64,000 nucleotides of DNA from the NCBI GenBank assembly GCA_003222395.1, contig QHWB01000030.1, forward strand, positions 368,593 to 432,592, given 5' to 3'. Both the position numbers and the translations under genes were made by a program. Each line of letters starts with the position of its first letter. Positions within the stretch are counted from its first letter, which is position 1. Shown one piece after another: positions 27,901 through 36,500 of this stretch. The stretch is from Acidobacteriota bacterium (GTDB taxonomy: Bacteria > Acidobacteriota > Vicinamibacteria > Vicinamibacterales > CAVVIG01). Below the pieces are notes generated by a model, which worked only from the letters and a program-made list of their open reading frames with translations, ran no database searches and was not told where the DNA came from.

Positions 27901-29142
27901 TCAGTCGGCGACGACGTCTTCTCTCAGCTGCTGCCGAAGCCGTTTGCGCGCTTCCATCGCCGCCACGAGCAGGCTTCCCCACAACGGCGCTTCTTTGTCG
28001 AGCTCGGACGGCACGATCGCGCCCGGCGTCGGCACGATGCGCGAGACGACGCGGCGCACGGCGTCGACCAGCTCGGGCGCCTGCGCGAACAACGCGCCGC
28101 CGAGCACGATCAGCGACGGATCGAGCACGATGCTCACGTTTGCCGCCGCGATGCCGATGAGCGTCGCCGTATCGTCGACGATCGCGCGGGCCGCCTGGTC
28201 GCCTGCCCGGGCGGCATCGAACAAATCGCGCACCCACCCGTCCACCGGCGCGTGATCGGACTGCGACCAGCGCGCCGCGATGGCTTTCAGGCCCGCCAGC
28301 GTTTCGAGACAGCCGCGCGCGCCGAAATCGGTGTCGACGAACTGCGGCCCCATGCACATCAGCGCGATTTCGCCCGCCATGAAGCGGCGGCCGTGATACA
28401 GCTCGCCGTTCACCACGACGCCGGCGCCGATTCCCGTGCCGACGGTAATGAACGCACAGGTATCGTGGCCGCGCGCGGCGCCGCGCCACCGTTCGCCGAC
28501 GACGGCGAGGTTCACGTCGTTTTCGACGACGACCGGTACCCCCAGCGACCGCCGCAGGATCTTCGCGATCGGCACCTGGGACCAGCCCTCGAGGTTCGGA
28601 GCGAACGCCACCACCACACCGCGGACGCGATCGACGACGCCGGGCGCGCCGGCCACGACGGCGAGCAACCGATTGGCTGGCACGCGCGAGTCGCTCAGCA
28701 GCTTGCGAAGATCGGCCGCAATCTGCGACAGCAGATCCGCCGGGGCGCAATCGGTCGGCGTCGCGACGACGCGCTGGCGGATCGGCTCACCTCGGAGGTC
28801 CGCAACCGCCAGCCGCGTCTTGGTCGGACCGATATCGATGCCGGCCACGAACCGGTGACGCGCGTTGAACTCCATGAACGTGGGACGGCGGCCGCCGCGC
28901 GACGGCGCAGCGCCGAGATCCTTGACGACGCCGCATCGGATCAGATACGCGCAGAGCGTTCCGACGGTCGGCGCCGACAGCCCGGTGGCGGCGATGACCT
29001 CGGTGCGCGTGAACGGCGCGGACTGCGCGATCGCGAAGGCGAGGACCCGATCGAGGTTGAGCGGCCGAAGATGTCGCGCGTGGCGTGCGCCGACATCCAC
29101 ATCGACCTGACGCTTCGCCACGCCGGACGCGTCGCGTGCCAT
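27901..29142 (-). CDS. ROK-family transcriptional regulator (NagC/XylR type)
   Basis: 413 residues. A winged helix-turn-helix lies at about 30-75 (FTRTEVIAATGLSAPTVGTL), followed by the ROK sugar-kinase-like fold: ATP-site-like GIDIGPTKTRLAVADL, ENDVNLAVVGE, and VGTGIGAGVVVNGELYHGRRFMAGEIAL. Typical ROK proteins bind zinc through a His in the AGExxH region and a CxCGxxGCxE cluster; here the His is Ala-Leu-like (AGEIALM) and only FGARGCLETL remains, so canonical zinc binding is probably lost. It likely senses glucosamine or a derivative and represses the neighbouring genes. It is divergent from the GH2 gene. A 22-bp motif next to its own start suggests autoregulation. Confidence 0.9.
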   Translation of the reverse strand: MARDASGVAKRQVDVDVGARHARHLRPLNLDRVLAFAIAQSAPFTRTEVIAATGLSAPTVGTLCAYLIRCGVVKDLGAAPSRGGRRPTFMEFNARHRFVAGIDIGPTKTRLAVADLRGEPIRQRVVATPTDCAPADLLSQIAADLRKLLSDSRVPANRLLAVVAGAPGVVDRVRGVVVAFAPNLEGWSQVPIAKILRRSLGVPVVVENDVNLAVVGERWRGAARGHDTCAFITVGTGIGAGVVVNGELYHGRRFMAGEIALMCMGPQFVDTDFGARGCLETLAGLKAIAARWSQSDHAPVDGWVRDLFDAARAGDQAARAIVDDTATLIGIAAANVSIVLDPSLIVLGGALFAQAPELVDAVRRVVSRIVPTPGAIVPSELDKEAPLWGSLLVAAMEARKRLRQQLREDVVAD

Positions 29143-29146
29143 GCTT

Positions 29147-29168
29147 TTGAAAACAGTCTATGAAAGTG
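29147..29168. promoter_or_regulatory. Candidate ROK operator next to the ROK start
   Basis: Matches the site at 19756-19777 at 14 of 22 positions, including AAAAC at positions 4-8 and GAAAGTG at the end. It lies 5-26 bases upstream of the ROK start codon on the transcribed side, a position suited to autorepression. Confidence 0.4.
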
Positions 29169-29184
29169 TGCGTCGCGCGGGCAA

Positions 29185-29212
29185 CATAATAGTAAAGTCA
29201 TTTAACAAAGTG
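29185..29212 (+). promoter_or_regulatory. GH2 promoter -10 and overlapping candidate ROK operator
   Basis: CATAAT (29185-29190) is a good -10, the same hexamer as in the TonB receptor promoter; the -35 is weak. The motif at 29191-29212 (AAAG....TTAACAAAGTG) lies directly downstream, over the expected start of transcription, and matches the receptor site at 15 of 22 positions. Confidence 0.45.
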
Positions 29213-29249
29213 CGGCGGCGCACGCTCGCGTCCCTCGGAGATGCCCCTC

Positions 29250-31877
29250 ATGCGTCAGATCCTGCTCCGCGTCGGGCTGGCGGCACTTACCGTCGGCCTC
29301 GCGGCCTCGACATCCGTCGCCGAGCCGCTTCGCATCCCGCTGGACGCCGGTTGGGCCATTCAGTCCTCGGCGAGCGTAAAGCTGCACGGCGAGGCGATTT
29401 CGCGCCCCGGTTTCCAGACCCAGGGGTGGCACGCTGCGAGCGTACCGGGAACGATCGTCGGCGCGCTGGTCGAGAGCGGACGGTATCCAGACCCTTACAC
29501 GGCGATGAACCTCCGCGCCATTCCCGGAACGACGTACCCGATCGGCGAGCAGTTCGCGCTGCTGCCGATGCCGTCCGACAGCCCGTACAGCGTGTCGTGG
29601 TGGTACCGGCGGGAATTCGATCTGCCGGCTGCGACGCGCGACCGGACGATCTGGCTGAATCTCGACGGGATCAACTACCGCGCGAACATCTGGGTGAACG
29701 GCGTCCGCATCGCGACGAGCGACGGCGTGGCCGGCGCCTTTCGCCGATACGAGTTCGACATCACGCGCGTCGCGCGCCGGAGCGCGACCAACGCTCTCGC
29801 CGTCGAGGTGTTCGCCCCGGCACCGCGCGATCTGGCGATTACGTGGGTCGACTGGAACCCGACGCCGCCCGACAAGAACATGGGGCTGTGGGGCGACGCC
29901 TACGTGCGGGACAGCGGACCCGCCGCCCTCCGGCATCCGCACGTCATCACCAGGCTCGATGTGCCGTCGCTCGACGTGGCGCATCTCACGGTGACCGCGG
30001 AGGTGTGGAACGCGACCGACTCGCCGGTCAACGCCACCGTTCGGGGCGCGATCGAAGCGCTGCGATTCTCGCAGCCCGTCGCGCTCGCGCCACGAGAGCG
30101 GAAGACTGTGCGGTTCTTACCGGCCGACACGCCGCAGCTGAACGTACAACGTCCTCGGTTGTGGTGGCCGTATCGTATGGGCGAGCAGCAGCAGTACTCG
30201 CTGTCGATCGCCGTCGACGTCAACGGCACCGAATCGGACCGCGCGGACGTGCGATTCGGCATCAACGAGTTCACCTCGGAGCTCACGGCAAAAGGGCACC
30301 GGCTCTTTCGCGTGAACGGCAAGCCGATTCTGATCCGCGGCGGCGGCTGGGCCTCAGACATGCTGCTGCGTCCCAAATCGCCGGCGCGTCTCGAAGCCGA
30401 ATTCCGCTACGTCAAGGAAATGGGTCTGAACACCATCAGGACGGAGGGCAAGCTCGAGACCGACGCCTTTTACGACCTCGCCGATCGCGAAGGCATTCTC
30501 ATCATGCCCGGATGGTGCTGCTGCGATCAGTGGGAGCTGTGGGACAAGTGGGACGCGGAGAACTACACCGCGGGTCCCGCCTCGCTGCGCGATCAGCTGC
30601 TGCGGCTTCGAAACCATCCGAGCATCTTCGTCTGGCTGAACGGCAGCGACAAACCGCCGATCGCGCCGATCGAGCAGCGGTATCTCGACATCGAGCGCGA
30701 GTTGGAGTGGTCGCGTCCGACGCTGTCGAGCGCGGCCGAGGCGCCCGGACCGGTGAGCGGGCCAAGCGGAGTGAAGATGCGCGGACCGTACGACTATGTC
30801 CCGCCGTCGTACTGGCTCACCGACACCGGGCACGGCGGCGCGTTCGGCTTCTCTCCCGAGATTGGCCCTGGCGCGGCGGTCCCACCGATCGAGAGCCTGA
30901 CGCGGATGCTTCCGCCCGATCACCTGTGGCCAATCGACGAGGTCTGGAACTTCCACGCGGGCGGCGGCCAGTTCAAGGACATCAAGGTGTTCACGTCGGC
31001 GGTCGAGGGACGGTACGGAAAAGCCGATGGCGTCGTCGATTTCGCGCGCAAGGCGCAGGCGCTCGCCTACGAGGCCGAGCGCGCCATGTTCGAAGGCTAC
31101 GCTCGCAACAAGTACACATCGACCGGTGTGATTCAGTGGATGCTGAACAACGCGTGGCCGTCGATGATCTGGCATCTGTACGACTATTACCTGCGTCCCG
31201 GCGGCGGCTACTACGGTACGAAGAAGGCGTGCGAGCCGCTGCACGTGCAGTACTCCTACGACGATCGCTCGGTGGTCGTCGTCAACGACACGCCCGCCGA
31301 AGTGAAAGGACTGAAGGTCACCGCCACGGTGCTCGGCCTCGACCTCGCGCAAAGGTTCACTCGCGAGGCGAGCATCGACATCAGCGCGGACGGCGTCGGC
31401 CGTGTCTTCGACATTCCGGCCATCGCCGGTCTGACGACGACGTACTTCGTTCGACTGGCGCTGCACGATTCGGGTGGACGTCTCGTCAGCCGCAACTTCT
31501 ACTGGCTGTCGACAGAGGACGACGAGCTCGATTGGCAGAAGACCGAGTGGTACTACACGCCGACGAAGCGTCATGCGGACCTCACGGCGCTCGCGCAGCT
31601 GCCCGAGACCACGCTGTCGGTGTCGCCGCCGGCCGACGGCGCCGGCACGACTGCGATCCGCGTCACGGTCGCGAACACCGGCCGCGCGCTCGCCTTTCAG
31701 GTGCACCTCGAGCTGATCGATCCGGCGACCGGAGCTGAGATCCTTCCCGTGTACTGGGACGACAACTACTTCGAGCTGCTTCCTGGCGAAGCGCGGAGAA
31801 TTAGCGTGTCGACCGCTCGCACGGCGGTTCGCCCCCGCGTGACCGCCGAAGCCTGGAACAGTGCGCCGGCGCGATGA
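29250..31877 (+). CDS. csxA: Exo-beta-D-glucosaminidase (GH2, CsxA type)
   Basis: 875 residues. It releases glucosamine from the non-reducing end of chitosan oligosaccharides. Diagnostic features of the CsxA subfamily are PPDKNMGLWGD in the sugar-binding domain, GSD instead of the GH2 G-N-E at the acid/base position (WLNGSDKPP, Asp ~467; Amycolatopsis CsxA uses Asp469), GPYDYVPPSYWLTDT, and the nucleophile Glu in FSPEIGPG (~537; Glu541 in CsxA). WMLNNAWPSMIWHLYDYYL is also typical. A signal peptide (LLRVGLAALTVGLAASTSVA) shows export. ATG 29250 is chosen because CGGAG lies nine bases upstream; ATG 29241 is nearly as good. The gene overlaps the permease gene by ATGA, so the two are co-translated. 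It is divergent from the ROK regulator. Confidence 0.9.
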   Translation: MRQILLRVGLAALTVGLAASTSVAEPLRIPLDAGWAIQSSASVKLHGEAISRPGFQTQGWHAASVPGTIVGALVESGRYPDPYTAMNLRAIPGTTYPIGEQFALLPMPSDSPYSVSWWYRREFDLPAATRDRTIWLNLDGINYRANIWVNGVRIATSDGVAGAFRRYEFDITRVARRSATNALAVEVFAPAPRDLAITWVDWNPTPPDKNMGLWGDAYVRDSGPAALRHPHVITRLDVPSLDVAHLTVTAEVWNATDSPVNATVRGAIEALRFSQPVALAPRERKTVRFLPADTPQLNVQRPRLWWPYRMGEQQQYSLSIAVDVNGTESDRADVRFGINEFTSELTAKGHRLFRVNGKPILIRGGGWASDMLLRPKSPARLEAEFRYVKEMGLNTIRTEGKLETDAFYDLADREGILIMPGWCCCDQWELWDKWDAENYTAGPASLRDQLLRLRNHPSIFVWLNGSDKPPIAPIEQRYLDIERELEWSRPTLSSAAEAPGPVSGPSGVKMRGPYDYVPPSYWLTDTGHGGAFGFSPEIGPGAAVPPIESLTRMLPPDHLWPIDEVWNFHAGGGQFKDIKVFTSAVEGRYGKADGVVDFARKAQALAYEAERAMFEGYARNKYTSTGVIQWMLNNAWPSMIWHLYDYYLRPGGGYYGTKKACEPLHVQYSYDDRSVVVVNDTPAEVKGLKVTATVLGLDLAQRFTREASIDISADGVGRVFDIPAIAGLTTTYFVRLALHDSGGRLVSRNFYWLSTEDDELDWQKTEWYYTPTKRHADLTALAQLPETTLSVSPPADGAGTTAIRVTVANTGRALAFQVHLELIDPATGAEILPVYWDDNYFELLPGEARRISVSTARTAVRPRVTAEAWNSAPAR

Positions 31878-33226
31878 ACACGAACGATACCCATGTCGTT
31901 GCGGATGCTCCGCGCCTGCGGCGCGCGCTGACGCTGTGGGACCTCGTGTTCTACGGCATCGTCCTCATTCAACCCGTCGCTCCGATGGGCATCTTCGGAG
32001 TCGTCAGCCTCGAAGCGCGCGGCCACGTCGTCACGACGATCCTGATCGGCTTGTGCGCGATGCTCCTCACGGCGGTGAGCTACGGACGGATGGCGCGCGT
32101 GTATCCGAGCGCCGGCTCGGCGTTCACCTACGTCGGCCGCGAGCTCAACGCAGGGCTCGGGTACGTGACCGGGTGGAGCATGGTGATGGACTACGTGCTG
32201 AACCCGATCATCTGCACGATCTGGTGCAGCAAGGCGGCCATGAACGTGCTGCCCGGCGTACCGTATCCGGCGTGGGTCGCGTTGTTCGCGGTCCTCTTCA
32301 CGGCGTTGAACCTGCGCGGTGTGAAAGCGAGCGCACGGACGAACGAGGTTCTTGCGGTGGCGATGTTCGTGGTGCTCGCCCTGTTTCTCGCGTCCGGCGC
32401 GCGCTATCTGATTGGCCTGCACCTCGGGCGCCGCGAGCTGCTGCTGCCGTTCTACAACCGCGAGACCTTCTCGTGGCCGGTCGTCCTCACCGGCGCGTCG
32501 ATCGCGTCGCTCACCTACATCGGCTTCGACGGCATCTCGACGCTCTCGGAAGAAGTAGAAAACCCCCGCCGCAACATCATGCTGGCGACGGTGCTGACGT
32601 GCCTGATCATCGGTGTGCTTGCCTCCGTCCAGGTCTACGTCGCCCAGCTGGTATGGGGCGACTGGAGAGGTTTTCCCGACGTCGACACCGCGTTCGTGTA
32701 CGTCGCGGGCAAGGCGGGCGGCGCCGTGATGTTCCAGGTACTGAACGTCACGCTGCTCGTGGCGAACTTCGGCTCGGGCGCTGGATCGCATCTCGGCGCC
32801 GCGCGGCTCCTCTACGGAATGGGACGCGAGAACGCGCTGCCCTCACGATTCTTCGGCGTCATCGATCCGAGGCGCAACATTCCGCGCAACAACGTCCTTC
32901 TGGTCGGCGCGGTGGCGCTCGCCGGCGGCCTGACGCTCACCTATCAGCTCGGCGCCGAGATGCTGAATTTCGGCGCCTTCATCGCGTTCATGGGGGTCAA
33001 TCTCGCCGCGCTCACGCACTACTGGGTGCGCGCTCCGCGAAAGCGGGTTCTCGATTTCGTCGCGCCGTTTCTCGGATTCGTCATTTGTTTATACCTGTGG
33101 CTCAGTCTGCGCTGGCCCGCGAAACTCGCCGGCGGCATCTGGCTCGGCGCCGGCGTGCTGTACGGCGCCATCAAGACGCGCGGCTTCCGCACCAATCTCG
33201 TATCGTTCGAAGCCGCATCGGAGTGA
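31874..33226 (+). CDS. APC-superfamily permease
   Basis: 450 residues, about 12 transmembrane helices. The N-terminal signature of APC amino-acid/polyamine transporters is visible: LTLWDLVFYGIVLIQPVAPMGIFGVV, then YPSAGSAFTYVGRELN and GFDGISTLSEEVENPRRN. Family members usually carry amino acids or amines by proton symport or exchange. The start codon overlaps the GH2 stop (ATGA), so expression is tied to exo-glucosaminidase. Import of the released glucosamine, an amino sugar, is a reasonable inference, but it is not typical of the family; an unrelated amine or amino acid remains possible. No gene follows on this strand for 300 bases. Confidence 0.88.
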   Translation: MNTNDTHVVADAPRLRRALTLWDLVFYGIVLIQPVAPMGIFGVVSLEARGHVVTTILIGLCAMLLTAVSYGRMARVYPSAGSAFTYVGRELNAGLGYVTGWSMVMDYVLNPIICTIWCSKAAMNVLPGVPYPAWVALFAVLFTALNLRGVKASARTNEVLAVAMFVVLALFLASGARYLIGLHLGRRELLLPFYNRETFSWPVVLTGASIASLTYIGFDGISTLSEEVENPRRNIMLATVLTCLIIGVLASVQVYVAQLVWGDWRGFPDVDTAFVYVAGKAGGAVMFQVLNVTLLVANFGSGAGSHLGAARLLYGMGRENALPSRFFGVIDPRRNIPRNNVLLVGAVALAGGLTLTYQLGAEMLNFGAFIAFMGVNLAALTHYWVRAPRKRVLDFVAPFLGFVICLYLWLSLRWPAKLAGGIWLGAGVLYGAIKTRGFRTNLVSFEAASE

Positions 33227-33535
33227 GCTCGGTGGGTCGACGAGCGTCTTAAGAAGGCCTTGCGGTGCCTCGTTTCTTATTGGTCCTCGTGGCAGGCGAA
33301 AACCCGCACGCTGAGAGAAAAGTCGCCGTGTCGAACGACTAACGCCGATTTCCGGATTCGCGACATCGACGCGAAGTGACCTACTCTTCTCACCTTGCCG
33401 ACCATTGTCTGGCCCGCGTCCTGCCGGCGAGCCACGCACGGTTCTTGCAGTTGCCTGCGCGATCAAGCACTTCGGTCTGCCACTACCGGCAGATTCGTTG
33501 CTGTCGCGGCCGTCCGCGCCGGCGTGTCGTCACTC
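33227..33535. other. Leader region before the giant gene
   Basis: About 309 bases without a supported gene. A frame continuous with the giant gene is open from TTG 33395, but the translation before 33536 looks non-coding. No clear promoter, riboswitch or ribosome binding site was recognised. The sequence is richer in A+T than its surroundings around 33245-33330, as expected for a control region. Confidence 0.35.
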
Positions 33536-36500
33536 GTGAAATCACGGCGCTCGAAACGAGCCGCACAATCGTCGACTACGTGGAGACGCCCCGTTCGTCT
33601 CGCAGGGGGAGCGTGTGCCGTAGCCGCGCTCCTGTTCACGGCAGTATCGGGGCCGTCGGGCCAGGTCTCGCGCGTCACGTTCAGCGCGACCACCTCCATT
33701 GATCTCGGCGTCGACAATCCGACCGGCCGTGTGATTGCGGACGTCAATCAGGACGGGCACGCGGACCTGATCGTGACGCCGTCGATCAACGTGTTCGCAG
33801 GCGATGGAACAGGGTCGCTCGTGCTCGCCCGCAGCACCCCCTTTGCGAACGCGTCGGCCATCGCGGCAGGCGACTTCAACGGCGACGGCGCGATCGACGT
33901 CGCGGTCGCTCAGGCGACGGTGGGACCGGCGCCCGCAGATCCCTCGTGCGGGTCGCTGCCCGGCGTCGGGATCTTCGCAGGACCAGGTCTGTCGCGTACC
34001 TCGCCATGCCTGTTCGCCGGCGACGATCCGATCGCAGTACAGGCCGCCGACTTCGACGGCGACGGCCGCATCGATCTCGCCGTCGTCAGCGGCACGGCTC
34101 AGGGACTCCGGATCTTCAAAGGCCAGGGCGACGGCACGTTCGTGCAAGTGATGACGGCCCAGGCCGGCGGATCGGTGCCCGGCAGCTTCGTCAACGCGAC
34201 TGCGATGGCGCCGCCCGTGGATCTGGATGGGAACGGAACCTTCGATCTCGTCGTGGCGCACTCCACCGGCGTTCATGTCTTTCTGGGAAACGGCGACGGC
34301 ACGTTCCGCGACGGCGGAAGCGCCGGCGGGGGCAACCCGACGAGCGCCGTCGCGACAGGCGACCTCAACGCGGACGGCATCCCCGACATCGCGTCGGTCG
34401 AGTCGAACAATGGACGGCTGCTGGTCGACTTCGCGCTCGGCGACGGCACGTTTTCAACGCAGACGATTGCGACAATCGGTCCCGGCCTCAGCGACGTCGC
34501 CATCGCCGACATCGACAGTGACGGACGCGCGGACCTTCTCGTCGCGCACCAGAGCGGCGGGACGATCCGGATTTTCTTCGGCAGCAGCACTGGCGCGTTC
34601 GTCGCAAACCCGCCGCTTGCGCTCAGCCCGAAGCCGAAGTTCCTCGTCGTGCGCGACTGGGACGAGGATGGCGATCTGGACCTCGGCATCATCGACGGGA
34701 GCGTGGGCGGCGCGAACGCGCGGCTCTGGATCGCGCGGCAGGACCGCACGGCAGCGGCGGACACGACGCCGCCGACGGTGGCGCTGACAGCGCCGGCCGC
34801 CGCCAGTCTCGTCAGCGGCACAATCGCCATCACCGGATCAGCGTCCGACAACGTCGGCGTGACGCACATCGAGTTCTTCGCCGCGTCGAATCTCATCGCC
34901 AAGTCGGCAGGCCCGAACTACACCGTCAGCTGGAATACCGCCGCTGTGCCCAACGGGCCGGTCACGTTGACCGCCCGCGCCTTCGACGCAGCGCTCAACG
35001 CGTCCGCGTCGGCGACGATTCAGGTAACGGTCGGGAACGCTCCCGACACGACGCCGCCCGTCATCACCGTGCCGCCGAATGCGAGCGTCGAGGCGACCGG
35101 GGCAACGGGCGCGGTGTTCACGTACACCGCTTCGGCCGTCGACGCGGTCGACGGCAACGTGGCCGTCGCGTGCACGCCAGTCTCTGGATCGACGTTTCCA
35201 CTCGGCGCGACGACGGTGACGTGCACGGCGACCGACAGCCACGGGAACGCCGGCACCAGCGCGTTCACGGCGACGGTGAGCGACACGACGGCACCTGTCA
35301 TCACCGTGCCGGCGAATGCGACGGTTGAAGCGACGGGCCCGACCGGTGCGGCATTCGCGTACACGGCGTCGGCCGTCGACGCGGTCGACGGCAGCGTGGT
35401 GGCCACCTGCACATCGGCGAGCGGGTCGACGTTCCCGCTCGGCGCGACGACCGTCGCCTGCACGGCAAGCGATACGCACGGAAACACGCGCACCGCGTCG
35501 TTCAGCGTGATCGTCGTCGATACGTTGGCGCCGTCGGTGACGCCGCCGGCCGCCATCACCGTCGCCGCGACCGAAATCAACGGCGCACGCGGCAACGTTC
35601 CCGCTTCAGCGGTGTCGCAACGCGTCGGCGCGTTCCTCGCCGGCGGAACCGCGGTCGATCTTCGAGACGCCGCGCCGGTCCGCCTGGTCCCGCAGGCCAG
35701 CGTGAACGCGACGGTGATCGATGCAACCGCCAACACACTGTTGCCGGTGGGCACGACGAACGTCGTCTTCCGCTCCCGGGATGCGAGCGGCAACATCGGC
35801 AGCGCCGCGTCGGCGATCACCGTGCTGCCGCCGGTGGGCGGCGTCGTGGACACGCCCAATACGCCGGAGACGGCGACCAACGCGGCGAACGTTCCACAGG
35901 CGATCACCGTGTCATTCGCCACGGTGACGCAACCGGGCCTCCTGAGGGCTGACGTGATGGCGGCGCCCGCGCCGCCACCGGCCGGCTTCAAGTTTGCCGG
36001 CAGCGTCGTCGATATCGCGACGACGGCGCTCGTCGCGCCGCCGATCGAGGTGTGCCTGGACGGCGTTGCCGTCACCGCGCAGGACCGCGTGCTGCACTAC
36101 GAGGCGGGTGCCTGGGTCGACGTCACGAGCCTGCCCGGGGCGCAGGCCGACGTCATGACGTTGAGCCCGCCGGCGCGCATCTGCGCCACGGTCACGTCGT
36201 TGTCGCCGTTCGCGGTGATCACGGCGGCCAATCATGCGCCGACCGCCAACGCCGGCGCACCGCAGACGGTGGAAGCGACGTCGGCGGCGGGCGCCAGCGT
36301 CACGCTGACCGGCAGAGGCACCGATCTGGATGGCGACACGCTGTCCTTCCGGTGGACCGAACGCGCGACAGAGATCGGGAATGCGGCGACGGTCACGGCG
36401 ATGTTCCCGATCGGCTCGCACATGCTCACGTTGACGGTCAGCGACGGGCAATTGTCGTCGGTGGCCGCGACATTCGTGACGGTCCGCGACAAAACCGCGC

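Noticed and set aside
29141-31738. A plus-strand frame of 865 codons overlapping the GH2 gene
   Set aside because: Shadow of the exo-glucosaminidase in another frame; no recognisable domain and an Arg-rich composition.
33245-33395. Possible riboswitch (c-di-GMP-like) before the giant gene
   Set aside because: Only scattered similarity such as CCCGCACGCTGAGAG; the conserved core and paired stems of the known class could not be built.
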